Origin: Cellvibrio sp. OA-2007
GTDB taxonomy: Bacteria; Pseudomonadota; Gammaproteobacteria; Pseudomonadales; Cellvibrionaceae
Assembly: GCF_000953825.1 (NCBI RefSeq)
Contig: NZ_BBUL01000097.1
Location: 62,001 to 126,000, forward strand
DNA: 64,000 nucleotides
Direction: 5' to 3'
Shown: positions 49,673 to 58,945 of the stretch, one piece after another
How positions within the stretch are numbered: the stretch's first letter is position 1
Layout of the letters: the number at the start of each line of letters is the position of its first letter
The notes under the pieces: generated by a model
The model's database searches: none
What the model was told of the DNA's origin: nothing
Seen by the model: only the letters and a program-made list of their open reading frames with translations
Translations under genes and position numbers: made by a program

Positions 49673-50206
49673 TCAGGATTTCGGCGAGCTCTTTAGTTGT
49701 TCCAACACCTGAAATGGGTTTCTCTCTTTTTTTACCTCGACTGGCTTACCACTTGAATAGAGTTTGCTGTCGATGCAAAGCTCTTCGTGATAAGCAACCG
49801 CAGGTAAACTTAACAGCAGCTCTTCTTCGATCATATCGTAAAGATCTGCCATTCCCTCTCCCGAAATCCAGGGCTCAAAGTGCGGTGGCAATTTATTTGC
49901 CCCCTCTTCGTCCCACACAATACCGAGCGAGATGTTACTTTCAACAGGTACAGTTACTGGCTCTAAACAGCGTTGACATATTAACAACAGGTCAGCACTT
50001 GCAGTTCCAACAACAACCTTTTTCTTTTCCTCACTAATCTTAAATTCAAGCCTTACCTGAACTTCTCCACCTGAATTTTCTGCTACCTCAGCAATGCGAG
50101 GCAAATCAGAAGTAGCAATGCAACCCTCTAAAACAACGCCGTGTTGAGCGAATTTTCGGGGGTCACCCTGCCGAGGCAGAACTTTATTAGAAGGGGTCTT
50201 AAACAT
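49673..50206 (-). CDS. yceD: 23S rRNA accumulation protein YceD (DUF177)
   Basis: A 177-residue DUF177 protein. The conserved zinc-knuckle-like CQRCLEPV motif and the C-terminal DLYDMIEEELLLSLPAVAYH and NPFQVLEQLK segments identify it. Linked to 23S rRNA accumulation in E. coli and plants. It heads the rpmF-plsX-fab cluster and is divergent from maf. Confidence 0.92.
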   Translation of the reverse strand: MFKTPSNKVLPRQGDPRKFAQHGVVLEGCIATSDLPRIAEVAENSGGEVQVRLEFKISEEKKKVVVGTASADLLLICQRCLEPVTVPVESNISLGIVWDEEGANKLPPHFEPWISGEGMADLYDMIEEELLLSLPAVAYHEELCIDSKLYSSGKPVEVKKERNPFQVLEQLKSSPKS

Positions 50207-50336
50207 AAGCGCGCCATAATAGGGATATCACCCCAGAGTGTCAAAGAAAAACTCGCCAAATAGCGCTATTTAGTGGCTTAGGAGTAAAATCACCACCCTA
50301 TTTAGCGTTCACCCACCCAAAAAGCGCGACTCTTTT

Positions 50337-50954
50337 ATGAAAAAACCCAAAATATTACTCGCTTCAAGCTCATCTTATCGCCGCGAATTACTACAAAAAC
50401 TGGGACTGACCTTTAATTGGGATAGCCCAAACATAGATGAAAGCCACAGATCAAACGAGAGCCCCACCGCACTTGCACTCAGACTAGCCGAGAGCAAGGC
50501 TCGCCATCTTGCAAACACCTACCCCAACCACCTAATTATCGGCTCCGACCAAGTCGCAACAATCGACAACCAAATCATTGGCAAACCACACACCCATGCA
50601 GCAGCCTTTTCCCAGCTCGCGAGTTTTCGCCAGCGCGAGGTCACATTTATAACAGGGTTATGTTTATTGAATTCAGCAACCAATCGCATTCAACTTAGCG
50701 CTGAAACCTACAAGGTCAAATTTCGCCAGTTCACAGACACACAAATAGAGAACTATTTGCAGCGCGAGCAACCCTATGACTGCGCAGGCAGTTTTAAATC
50801 GGAAGGGTTGGGTATTTGTCTATTCGAAAAATTTGAGGGAGATGACCCCAATACACTAATAGGTCTACCACTGATTGCACTCACTCGAATGCTGATCAAT
50901 GAAGAGGTAGACCCACTGGATCAACCCACCAGCTTTTCCCATGAAAGCAGCTGA
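50337..50954 (+). CDS. maf: Maf/YceF-type nucleoside triphosphate pyrophosphatase
   Basis: House-cleaning pyrophosphatase of 205 residues. LASSSSYRRELLQKLG, the catalytic acidic block IIGSDQVAT, and PYDCAGSFKSEGLG are Maf signatures. The YceF subgroup hydrolyses 7-methyl-GTP; the position divergent from yceD matches E. coli yceF. Its last 34 bases overlap the convergent HAD gene. Confidence 0.93.
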   Translation: MKKPKILLASSSSYRRELLQKLGLTFNWDSPNIDESHRSNESPTALALRLAESKARHLANTYPNHLIIGSDQVATIDNQIIGKPHTHAAAFSQLASFRQREVTFITGLCLLNSATNRIQLSAETYKVKFRQFTDTQIENYLQREQPYDCAGSFKSEGLGICLFEKFEGDDPNTLIGLPLIALTRMLINEEVDPLDQPTSFSHESS

Positions 50955-51568
50955 TCGAATTGATCCAAACATAATTCAGGCTGGTAAGAATACAGGCGAT
51001 CAACGTGATGGGCACCATAACTCACCGCAATTCGCGGCATATTGATTCGCCGCGCCATCTCCATATCGTATTCGGTATCACCGATCATTACTGCCTGATC
51101 CGGAGCAACACCAAATTCATTTAGCAACTCTTCTAACATTAATGGATCCGGCTTGGATGCGGTTTCATCCGCACAGCGAGTCGCGTGAAAAAAATCAGCC
51201 ACACCCAAAACACTCAATATACGATCCAAGCCTTTACGGCTCTTGCCGGTAGCAATAGTTAACGCATGCCCATTTGCCTTTAGGCGATCTAAAGTATCGA
51301 TCACACCCGGGAAAAAATCAGAGGGGCGAGTCTCATCTAGCGATAAAAAACGGCTCGCATAAGCATCTCGCAAACATTGACGACCAGACAAATCCGTATC
51401 GGGATACAACTGATGGATAGCCTCCGGCAAACCCAAGCCAATAATGTTGTGGATAAGATAGTCCTCTAACGGGCTCCAGCCTATATCTTGCGCAGCAAGC
51501 TGCATGGCTGTGGTGATCTTGGCTTTTGAGTCGCTCAGGGTGCCATCCCAATCAAAAATAAACAGCAA
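50921..51568 (-). CDS. HAD-IA family hydrolase, phosphoglycolate phosphatase-like
   Basis: A 215-residue HAD hydrolase with motif I FIFDWDGTLSDS, an alpha-helical cap, the TIATGKSRKGLDRIL motif II region, and GDTEYDMEMA (motif IV). It follows rluC by 13 bases, an arrangement also seen in Pseudomonas. The exact substrate is uncertain; phosphoglycolate is possible. Confidence 0.9.
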   Translation of the reverse strand: MLFIFDWDGTLSDSKAKITTAMQLAAQDIGWSPLEDYLIHNIIGLGLPEAIHQLYPDTDLSGRQCLRDAYASRFLSLDETRPSDFFPGVIDTLDRLKANGHALTIATGKSRKGLDRILSVLGVADFFHATRCADETASKPDPLMLEELLNEFGVAPDQAVMIGDTEYDMEMARRINMPRIAVSYGAHHVDRLYSYQPELCLDQFDQLLSWEKLVG

Positions 51569-51581
51569 TTACACACTCCAA

Positions 51582-52580
51582 CTAAATAGCAGACAGCTTA
51601 CCTAACGGAATTGATAGATCGGGGAGCAGCGGAGCTTCAACATGCGTAAGCTCTTCAGATTCCGGTAAATAAAAAGAAAGCGCAGAGGCATGTAGAAACA
51701 ATCGCTTAACACCCTTCTCGCGCATCACCGCATTAATCTCATCGTTGCCGTATTTTTCATCGCCAACAAGGCAGCAACCCGCATATTGGGCATGCACACG
51801 AATTTGATGCGTTCGACCAGTGATAGGGCGCGCCTCAATCAAGCTGAAACCATCAAAGCGCTGCAACACCTTAAACTCAGTCAAACTTGGCTTACCTTCT
51901 GGATGAACCCGCACCACTCGCTCACCGCCAGCCACCTCTGTTTTTAATAAAGGTGCATTAACCTGATGAATCCGCCTTGGCCAATCCCCAACAACCAAGG
52001 CTTGATAGACCTTGGTAATGCCGCCCGCTCCAGCCGACTTTTCACGCAAAGCAGCCTGTAAATGCCGCAAATAACTGCGCTTTTTAGCCACCATAATGCA
52101 GCCGGAAGTGTCGCGATCAAGCCGATGAACCAACTCCAAATGGCGCGCTTCGGGGCGCACCTGACGCAAAGTTTCAATCAGACCAAGAGTGATGCCACTG
52201 CCACCATGCACAGCAAGACCCGGAGGCTTATTGATCACCAACAGACCATCATCTTCAAATAAGATCGACTTAGCCAGCAACGACATCATTTGATGGCTCG
52301 CTTTCGCCTCTGTACCCGCCTCCGCCGTTCTAATGGGCGGAACCCGCACAGAATCCCCCTCCACCAGTTTATACTCCGGTTTAATCCTTCCTTTATTGAC
52401 GCGCACTTCGCCCTTGCGAATAACGTTATAAATTTTCGATTTGGGAACACCTTTGAGGCGCGCAATCAGAAAGTTATCGAGCCGCTGGCCAGCTTGATCC
52501 GCGTCGATAGAGAGAATCGTCACCTGAACAAGCGATGAGTCACCCGTAGTTTGTGCAGTTTTTTCAGAGAGTATTTTCAT
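51582..52580 (-). CDS. rluC: 23S rRNA pseudouridine synthase RluC
   Basis: Makes pseudouridine at 23S rRNA positions 955, 2504 and 2580 (E. coli numbering). The 332-residue protein has an N-terminal S4 RNA-binding domain (GQRLDNFLIARLKGVPKSKI) and the RluA-type catalytic domain with the Asp in HRLDRDTSG and the GRTHQIRVH motif. It is divergent from rne, the usual arrangement in gammaproteobacteria. Confidence 0.95.
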   Translation of the reverse strand: MKILSEKTAQTTGDSSLVQVTILSIDADQAGQRLDNFLIARLKGVPKSKIYNVIRKGEVRVNKGRIKPEYKLVEGDSVRVPPIRTAEAGTEAKASHQMMSLLAKSILFEDDGLLVINKPPGLAVHGGSGITLGLIETLRQVRPEARHLELVHRLDRDTSGCIMVAKKRSYLRHLQAALREKSAGAGGITKVYQALVVGDWPRRIHQVNAPLLKTEVAGGERVVRVHPEGKPSLTEFKVLQRFDGFSLIEARPITGRTHQIRVHAQYAGCCLVGDEKYGNDEINAVMREKGVKRLFLHASALSFYLPESEELTHVEAPLLPDLSIPLGKLSAI

Positions 52581-53427
52581 GGCGCCATGATACTCGATAC
52601 TGCTGAACTACCACACCCGTCACAACCTAAGCATCACCAAAAAGACAGGTAAATCACTGATTTAATTGCCGCATATCTAGAGAGCTGCTATATTCAGACG
52701 GCTGATACAGGCTGGTTTCCGGGTCGCGCGCAAAAGACAGGCGCATCATTAGGAAATACCGCTGACAGCAAGAGCGCCAGCTTCAATACACAATGAATGT
52801 ATAAAGCTCCCGCTCTTGATGAAACTGACAACGGTAGAAGCTGAGCTGCGCTCTGCAACTACCCTAACAATTGCGTCAACCAACGTTGCACTCATTGTTA
52901 ACACTGTTTTTGTTTTGTTGAGCTCAAGAAAGCTCTATTTGTAAATTCCGGATGAGAGCATCGCATGCGATGCAGCAGCTTATCCGATGCTAATTTTGCA
53001 GGTTGCAAATTTAATCTTGTGGTTGAACCATTAACACCAACCATTTGATTGAGAAGCCGATTTGAAGATCGATTATCTTCACGACTGACACTCAATCAAT
53101 CAAGATGAATGAATGCATAACCCGGTCGCAACAGGATGGAATACCGCCTTGACCGAGCACCACTAGTAAGCACCACAAATAGAAATGCCGGACACTCCGG
53201 TATAAATGAATGAGCCAAATGGGCCATCTGGTTATTAAAGGCAAGATATTGCAGTCGCTGCAAAGCGATCACACTGCGCAAGCCAACAGGTAAACCCCAC
53301 CAACCGCTAATGCGAGCCCACCATCAACCGGGTAGCGCATTAGTCCACTAGGTTGCGCAGAACAGCACAGTGTTAACCCTGATTGTTACGTGAGTTAGAC
53401 GCTCCCAGACAAACAATTAGGTAACAC
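52581..53427 (+). promoter_or_regulatory. Long structured upstream region of rne
   Basis: An 847-base gap between rluC and rne with no convincing gene. It contains several strong inverted repeats: GATTGAG (53047-53053) with CTCAATC (53091-53097), enclosing the hairpin GAAGAT / ATCTTC (53064-53080); CCGGA / TCCGG (53188-53200); and CTAATGCG (53307-53314) with CGCATTAG (53336-53343). In E. coli the rne leader forms hairpins through which RNase E controls its own message; this region probably does the same. The exact transcript start is not clear. Confidence 0.65.
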
Positions 53428-56268
53428 ATGAAAAGAATGCTCATCAATGCAACTCAACCAGAAGAGTTGCGCGTAGCGCTAGTCGATGGACAATGGCTGT
53501 ACGATCTAGACATTGAAAACCGCAATCGCGAACAGAAAAAATCCAACATTTACAAAGGCCGTATCACCCGCGTTGAACCTAGCCTCGAAGCCGCATTTGT
53601 TGACTATGGCGCCGAGCGTCACGGCTTCCTTCCATTAAAAGAAATCTCTCGCGAATACTTCAGCAAACATTCTGGCGAATCTGATGGCCGCATCAAAATC
53701 AAAGATGTGCTGAAAGAAGGCACAGAAGTAATTGTACAAATCGATAAAGAAGAGCGCGGCAACAAAGGTGCCGCCCTAACCACCTTTATCAGTCTTGCTG
53801 GCCGCTACCTTGTATTGATGCCCAACAACCCGAGAGCAGGCGGAATTTCTCGCCGCATTGAAGGTGAAGATCGCGCCGAACTGAAAGACGCCCTGGGTGA
53901 AGTTGAAGTCCCAAATGGCATGGGCGTTATCATCCGCACCGCCGGCGTTGGTCGCAGCTCTGAAGAACTGCAGTGGGATCTTAACTATCTGCTACAACTC
54001 TGGGAATCCATAGCAACAGCAGCCAAAACCTCCCCTGCACCAGCATTTTTATTCCAGGAAAGTAACGTTATTATTCGCGCGATCCGCGATTACTTACGCC
54101 AAGACGTGGGCGAAGTGATCGTTGATAACCAAGAAGCCTTTGACCTTGCAGCAGGATTTATCCAGCAGGTAATGCCGAATTACCGCAGCAAAGTAAAACT
54201 GTATAAAGACGACATCCCGTTATTTAATCGCTACCAAATCGAGTCTCAAATCGAGACCGCATTCCAACGCGAAGTGAAATTGCCTTCCGGCGGCTCAATT
54301 GTAATCGATGCAACCGAGGCCTTGGTTGCTATCGACATCAACTCTTCACGCGCCACCAAAGGCGGCGATATTGAAGAAACTGCACTGCAAACCAACCTTG
54401 AAGCAGCGGATGAAATCGCTCGTCAATTGCGCCTGCGCGATATGGGCGGCCTGATTGTTATTGATTTTATTGACATGCAGCCAGTACGCAATCAACGCGA
54501 AGTTGAAAACCGTGTGCGCGACGCACTTATGATGGACAGAGCGCGCGTACAAATTGGCCGCATCTCCCGTTTTGGCCTGATGGAAATGTCTCGCCAACGC
54601 TTGCGCCCATCTTTAGGGGAAACCCACTCAAAAATCTGCCCGCGCTGCGATGGTGTTGGCAACATTCGCGGCACACGCTCCTTGGCTCTTTCCATCCTTC
54701 GCTTGGTTGAAGACGAAGCACAAAAAGAGCGCAGTGCTGAAATTCGCGCGATCTGCCCAGTATCTGTGGCCACATACCTGCTGAACGAAAAACGCAAAAC
54801 TATTTCCAGCATTGAACTGCGCAACAATACCCGCGTGGTCATTGTTCCCAGCGCAGAATTAATGACCCCGCACTTTGAAGTTCAGCGCTTACGCGATGAT
54901 GACGAAGGCACATTGGAAACCAGCTACAAAATCGTTGCTCATGTTGACGAAACCAAGACTGACGAAGAAGATTTTAAAGCCAAGCCCATTAACTTGCCCA
55001 AACCGCTGGTTCAACCAAGCAGCCCAAGCCAACCAGCACCTGAGCCAGCCAAGAAGCCCGGCCTGCTGTCACGCCTACTCGGTTCATTAAGCAGTATTTT
55101 TAGCGGTGAAAAGAGCGAAGAAGCTAAAGGTAAGCGCGAACACAAACGCGATAGTCGCCGCAACTCCGGCCGCAATAACCGTCGCGACGGCCGCAACAAT
55201 CGCCGCGACAAAGATCGTAAAGAGGATCGCGAAATTCTCGACAACCTCGATCATCGCCCAGCTGGTGAAACAAAACCCTCACGCGATCTGGATAAGCGTG
55301 ACGGCAGAGATAGCGAAAAACGCGAGAGTTTTTCACGCGACTCACGCGATAACGAACAACGCCGGTCACGCAACAACCGAGATCAACAACGCGAACAGCC
55401 ACCGCGCGATGTACAAACAGGTGATGATGAACCACGCCAGCAGCGCAACCGCAATCAGCGCAATGAACGCGACAACAGTCGTCGTCAAGCACCAAAAGAA
55501 GAACATGCAATACTGGCAGCTGACACCAGCGTCAATGAAGCAGTAGCGCAGGATGAAAGCGATGAACAACGCCCATCCAAGCGCCCTGCTGGACGCCGCA
55601 CTCGCTCACAACAACGTCGCCGCAGTCGCCACGAGGGCAGCGAGAATGAGACGCAGCCAGTAAGCGCTGAAGAAAAAAATGCGATGCAACCAAGTGCATC
55701 AGATGAACCCAAAGTGCTGAGTGAATCAGCCCAATTGGCACAACAAATTTCTGCAGCCATAGCCGAACATGCGCAACAAGCTCAAGCTACTAAGCCTGAG
55801 CCTATCGCGAGCGCTGAAACATCAGCGCAGTCGACAGAGACGGCAACGAGCATACACAATACCGAAACAGTAATTGAGGTAGCTGCGACGCCAGTTGAAG
55901 TACAAACAGAAAAACCACTTGGTAGCAGCAACGAAACAGATTTGACACCTGAAATCATCAAAGCTGCTGAACCAATCACCAATGAGGCACCTGCAACTAC
56001 AACTGCAACAACTCCTGAAGTGGAAATTGAAACGCCCGAAAGAAAAATAGTAACTGAGATCAATCTTGCACCTCCAGCAAGAGCGAGCAATGATCCACGC
56101 AAAGCACCAAAACCGGTAAGCAACGTGAGCATCATTACTGAAACAATTGAAGCGCACGCTTCGCGCGCGCTGGACACCAGCTTGCCACCTAGCGTCGATC
56201 ACAACCCGCGCCCGCTCTCAAGGCCGTCAAATGATCCTCGCCGAAACAAGCACAACATCAGCGAGTAA
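53428..56268 (+). CDS. rne: Ribonuclease E
   Basis: Essential endoribonuclease and degradosome scaffold, 946 residues. The S1 domain (about 37-120) begins [20 protein letters not shown]. The catalytic domain has [15 protein letters not shown] and LIVIDFIDM (the two metal-binding Asp), and the zinc link CPRCDG (about 404-409). The C-terminal half is disordered: an arginine/asparagine/aspartate-rich stretch (residues about 560-740, with repeated NNRRD) for RNA binding, then an alanine/glutamate/threonine-rich region. The 5' region is long and structured, suggesting autoregulation. A terminator follows. Confidence 0.97.
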   Translation: MKRMLINATQPEELRVALVDGQWLYDLDIENRNREQKKSNIYKGRITRVEPSLEAAFVDYGAERHGFLPLKEISREYFSKHSGESDGRIKIKDVLKEGTEVIVQIDKEERGNKGAALTTFISLAGRYLVLMPNNPRAGGISRRIEGEDRAELKDALGEVEVPNGMGVIIRTAGVGRSSEELQWDLNYLLQLWESIATAAKTSPAPAFLFQESNVIIRAIRDYLRQDVGEVIVDNQEAFDLAAGFIQQVMPNYRSKVKLYKDDIPLFNRYQIESQIETAFQREVKLPSGGSIVIDATEALVAIDINSSRATKGGDIEETALQTNLEAADEIARQLRLRDMGGLIVIDFIDMQPVRNQREVENRVRDALMMDRARVQIGRISRFGLMEMSRQRLRPSLGETHSKICPRCDGVGNIRGTRSLALSILRLVEDEAQKERSAEIRAICPVSVATYLLNEKRKTISSIELRNNTRVVIVPSAELMTPHFEVQRLRDDDEGTLETSYKIVAHVDETKTDEEDFKAKPINLPKPLVQPSSPSQPAPEPAKKPGLLSRLLGSLSSIFSGEKSEEAKGKREHKRDSRRNSGRNNRRDGRNNRRDKDRKEDREILDNLDHRPAGETKPSRDLDKRDGRDSEKRESFSRDSRDNEQRRSRNNRDQQREQPPRDVQTGDDEPRQQRNRNQRNERDNSRRQAPKEEHAILAADTSVNEAVAQDESDEQRPSKRPAGRRTRSQQRRRSRHEGSENETQPVSAEEKNAMQPSASDEPKVLSESAQLAQQISAAIAEHAQQAQATKPEPIASAETSAQSTETATSIHNTETVIEVAATPVEVQTEKPLGSSNETDLTPEIIKAAEPITNEAPATTTATTPEVEIETPERKIVTEINLAPPARASNDPRKAPKPVSNVSIITETIEAHASRALDTSLPPSVDHNPRPLSRPSNDPRRNKHNISE

Positions 56269-56291
56269 AATCGAGCAATAAAAACAAAATG

Positions 56292-56319
56292 GCCGAATTG
56301 GAAACAATTCGGCTTTTTT
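56292..56319 (+). terminator. Terminator of rne
   Basis: GCCGAATTG / CAATTCGGC with a GAAA loop followed by TTTTTT, about 24 bases past the stop. Confidence 0.9.
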
Positions 56320-56385
56320 ATGCTCAACAGTTAAGGTTGTTAAAAAATTAACTCGATATTTGGCTATAAAAATAGTATTTTTCTC

Positions 56386-56413
56386 TTGCCCAATAAAAAA
56401 AGCTATGTATAAT
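56386..56413 (+). promoter_or_regulatory. Promoter of tRNA-Ser
   Basis: TTGCCC (56386-56391), 16-base spacer, TATAAT (56408-56413), followed by a GC-rich discriminator (GCCGC), typical of stable-RNA promoters under stringent control. Confidence 0.8.
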
Positions 56414-56424
56414 TTGCCGCACTC

Positions 56425-56514
56425 GGAAGGGTGGCAGAGTGGTTTAATGCACCGGTCTTGAAAACCGGCGTAGGTGCGAGCCTACCCAGGGTTCAAATCC
56501 CTGCCCTTCCGCCA
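56425..56514 (+). tRNA. tRNA-Ser (anticodon UGA)
   Basis: Ninety bases with encoded CCA end. Acceptor stem GGAAGGG / CCCTTCC, D arm with GGTTTAAT, anticodon stem CCGGT / ACCGG with loop CTTGAAA (anticodon TGA at 56459-56461), a long variable arm (GTAGGTGCGAGCCTACC) diagnostic of class II tRNA-Ser, and T arm GGGTTCAAATCCC. Confidence 0.97.
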
Positions 56515-56518
56515 TATC

Positions 56519-56552
56519 AAAAAAGGCGCTAGATTTTTCTAGCGCCTTTTTT
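56519..56552 (+). terminator. Terminator of tRNA-Ser
   Basis: AAAAAAGGCGCTAG / CTAGCGCCTTTTTT with a short T-rich loop, directly after the CCA end. Confidence 0.9.
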
Positions 56553-56749
56553 ATTTGTTGCTCATTCGCGCCGTCAATAGTAATGAAACCCCCATCATTT
56601 TTTCTGGTCAAAAATCACATCATCGCACCCAACCCAGCATGTGCTGACATTAAGTAAATTCGTAATAGCTTGGCTTTGTAGTTGCTTATTTGTATTATCG
56701 CCCCAAGCTTCTTATATGTTGTTTCAGTAATTATTTGATGGAGGGTTTT

Positions 56750-57433
56750 ATGCAAGAACTTTATAACGTTCAAACAGCTCAAACACTGAGCCAAACAGAA
56801 ACCAGCAAAGTACTGCGCAACACCTACATGCTGCTGGGCCTGACACTGGCATTCAGTGCCCTTGCTGCAGGGGCATCCATGGCGGCGGGCTTGGGACATG
56901 GCGCAGGCTTAATCATGAGCCTTATTGCTATGGCACTCATTTGGTTTGTGCTACCACGCACAGCCAATTCGGCTACCGGCCTGCTGGTTGTGTTTGCCTT
57001 CACCGGCCTAATTGGTGCTGGCCTTGGCCCAATCATTAACCGCTACCTCAGCATGGCGAATGGCTCCGCCATCATCATGCAAGCATTAGGCGGAACCGCA
57101 ATCGTTTTTGTCGGCCTCTCGGCCTATGTACTCACGACACGCAAAAACTTCAATTTCCTCGGCGGATTTGTCGCTGTAGGTATGATGGTCATGCTCGCGG
57201 TCATGGTGTTTTTATTGGGCGCGTCATTCTTTGGCTACCAATTTTCCGGCCTTCAATTAGCATTTTCGGCTGGTATTGTTCTGCTGATGTCGGCATTGAT
57301 TCTTTATCAGACCAGTGAAATTATTCACGGCGGTGAAACCAACTATATAATGGCCACCACAAGCCTGTTCCTTTCTATAGTCAACCTGTTTACCAGCTTA
57401 CTGCATTTGCTCGGTGTTGCCAGCGACGACTAA
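56750..57433 (+). CDS. yccA: Bax inhibitor-1/YccA family inner-membrane protein
   Basis: A 227-residue protein with seven predicted membrane helices and the family's C-terminal block (LILYQTSEIIHGGETNYIMATTSLFLSIVNLFTSLL). E. coli YccA is a substrate and modulator of the FtsH protease. The start is ATG 56750 (MQELYNVQT), with GGAGGG four bases upstream. It lies next to the tus genes, as in Pseudomonas. Confidence 0.94.
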   Translation: MQELYNVQTAQTLSQTETSKVLRNTYMLLGLTLAFSALAAGASMAAGLGHGAGLIMSLIAMALIWFVLPRTANSATGLLVVFAFTGLIGAGLGPIINRYLSMANGSAIIMQALGGTAIVFVGLSAYVLTTRKNFNFLGGFVAVGMMVMLAVMVFLLGASFFGYQFSGLQLAFSAGIVLLMSALILYQTSEIIHGGETNYIMATTSLFLSIVNLFTSLLHLLGVASDD

Positions 57434-57453
57434 TATTCTTAAAGTGTTCACTC

Positions 57454-57482
57454 AAGGCTCCCTTGTGGAGCCTTATTTTTTG
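57454..57482 (+). terminator. Terminator between yccA and tusD
   Basis: AAGGCTCC / GGAGCCTT with a five-base loop, then ATTTTTTT. It lies 17 bases before the tusD ATG, so tusD needs a nearby promoter or partial read-through. Confidence 0.85.
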
Positions 57483-57498
57483 GGTTTCGCCTTAAATC

Positions 57499-57888
57499 AT
57501 GATTTTTTCATTAGCCGTTTACGCTGCCCCTTATTCATCCCAGGCAAGCTACAGTGCCTACAAGTTTGCAATGGCGACATTGGAGCAAGGACACAAGCTA
57601 CACCGCATATTTTTTTATCAAGATGGTGCACACAACGCTACAAACCTGGCCTCACCACCACAGGATGAGTTTAATCTGCAGCAAGCATGGCAATCATTAG
57701 CTAAAGATCACAACCTCGATCTTGTAGTATGTATAGCCGCTGCCTTACGTCGCGGTGTACTTAATGAGAGCGAAGCCAAACGCTACAACAAGCCTTCGCA
57801 CAATCTCGCAGATGAATTCACCATTAGCGGCCTTGGGCAATTAGTTGAGGCAGCCGTTGTATCAGACAGATTAATTAGTTTTGGTTAA
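57499..57888 (+). CDS. tusD: Sulfurtransferase complex subunit TusD
   Basis: DsrE-family protein of 129 residues in the TusBCD relay that passes sulfur to TusE for 2-thiouridine in tRNA. The persulfide-carrying Cys is in LVVCIAAALRRG, followed by a DEFTISGLGQLVEA segment. First gene of tusD-tusC-tusB-tusE. Confidence 0.94.
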   Translation: MIFSLAVYAAPYSSQASYSAYKFAMATLEQGHKLHRIFFYQDGAHNATNLASPPQDEFNLQQAWQSLAKDHNLDLVVCIAAALRRGVLNESEAKRYNKPSHNLADEFTISGLGQLVEAAVVSDRLISFG

Positions 57889-57893
57889 CCGGA

Positions 57894-58256
57894 ATGAGCA
57901 AAAAAATATTATTAATAAGCCGACAAGCACCTTACGGCAAGAGCACCGCGAGAGAGGCAATTGACATTGCACTAGCAGCGTCGGTTTACGATCAGGATAT
58001 AGGGATTTTATTTATGGATGACGGTGTGTTCCAATTACTCAAAAATCAACAAAGCAATCAGATTGATCAAAAAAATATTGCTTCCATACTTCCAGCACTC
58101 GCCCTGTATGGAATAGAAAATATTTATGCGCACCAAGAATCATTAAATGCACGAGCTATAAGAGCGGATGAACTTATTCTCGACAATCTACAATTGCTAA
58201 ATAATAAGGACGTAGGAAGCTTACTAAACCAACAGGATCATCTCCTGAGTTTTTAA
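57894..58256 (+). CDS. tusC: Sulfurtransferase complex subunit TusC
   Basis: DsrF-like subunit, 120 residues: ISRQAPYGKSTAREAIDIAL and GILFMDDGVFQLLKNQQ are typical. It has no catalytic Cys, as usual for TusC. Five bases separate it from tusD. Confidence 0.93.
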   Translation: MSKKILLISRQAPYGKSTAREAIDIALAASVYDQDIGILFMDDGVFQLLKNQQSNQIDQKNIASILPALALYGIENIYAHQESLNARAIRADELILDNLQLLNNKDVGSLLNQQDHLLSF

Positions 58257-58258
58257 AT

Positions 58259-58567
58259 ATGAGCACACTACACACAATTAATAAATCACCTTATTCACAC
58301 AACACTCTCACCTCCTGCTTAGCAGTATGCTCGGAGAATGATGGCATTTTATTACTGGAAGACGGTGTATTTGGCGCTATTACCTCTGCACCAGTAGCAG
58401 ATGAACTGCAGAAACTGATTCAAAATGGGATTAGTGTGTTTGCATTGATCAGCGATATCAAAGCGCGCGGACTGGAAGATAAGCTGGCCCCGAACATCAA
58501 GCTAGTTGATTACAATATTTTCGTTCAATTAACTATTAATCATCGATCAGTGCAAAGCTGGTATTAA
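58259..58567 (+). CDS. tusB: Sulfurtransferase complex subunit TusB
   Basis: DsrH-like subunit, 102 residues, with ENDGILLLEDGVFGA and the C-terminal LVDYNIFVQLTINHRSVQSW. It completes the TusBCD hexamer and follows tusC by two bases. Confidence 0.92.
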   Translation: MSTLHTINKSPYSHNTLTSCLAVCSENDGILLLEDGVFGAITSAPVADELQKLIQNGISVFALISDIKARGLEDKLAPNIKLVDYNIFVQLTINHRSVQSWY

Positions 58568-58568
58568 T

Positions 58569-58901
58569 ATGCAGCTCCACATACATGGGCGCGATATTGC
58601 GCTAGACAAGGACGGCTACCTTATCAACCTTGAAGATTGGGACAAAGAAATCGCCAACACAATTGCCGCACAAGAAAATATTTTGCTAACGCCCGCCCAC
58701 TGGGAGATTATCGCTCTTTTACAAGAGTTTTATCGCGAGTTTGAATTGTCCCCAGCAATGCGCGCACTGGTAAAATATACCGAGAAAAAACTCGGCACAG
58801 AGAAAGGACACAGCATTTATTTGTTAGAGCTTTTCCCACCTAGCCCAGCGAGAATTGCAAGCAAAATAGCAGGGCTACCGCGCCCCACTAATTGTTTATA
58901 A
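58569..58901 (+). CDS. tusE: Sulfur-relay protein TusE (DsrC family)
   Basis: Accepts sulfur from TusBCD and hands it to MnmA. The 110-residue protein has the DsrC features LDKDGYLINLEDWDKEIA, LTPAHWEIIALLQEFY and the penultimate catalytic Cys (NCL at the C-terminus). It is the last gene of the tus unit. Confidence 0.95.
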   Translation: MQLHIHGRDIALDKDGYLINLEDWDKEIANTIAAQENILLTPAHWEIIALLQEFYREFELSPAMRALVKYTEKKLGTEKGHSIYLLELFPPSPARIASKIAGLPRPTNCL

Positions 58902-58909
58902 ATATACCC

Positions 58910-58945
58910 AACTAAAGATTATTTTTATCAAAATAATCTTTAGTT
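58910..58945. terminator. 14-base inverted repeat overlapping the stop codon of the AGCS gene
   Basis: Perfect arms AACTAAAGATTATT (58910-58923) and AATAATCTTTAGTT (58932-58945) around an eight-base loop, followed on the plus strand by AATTTTAG. It can end tusE transcripts and includes the last codons and stop of the convergent symporter gene. AT-rich for a terminator. Confidence 0.6.

Noticed and set aside
52898-53281. Two short minus-strand frames upstream of rne
   Set aside because: They have no ribosome binding sites or domain features, and the region is better explained as structured leader DNA.
55140-55500. Possible short tandem repeats in the rne arginine-rich region
   Set aside because: The repeated NNRRD-type units are the usual low-complexity RNA-binding segment of RNase E, not a separate element.
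55124-56202. Several long antisense frames in the rne C-terminal coding region
   Set aside because: They arise from the biased, repetitive codons of the arginine- and alanine-rich tail.
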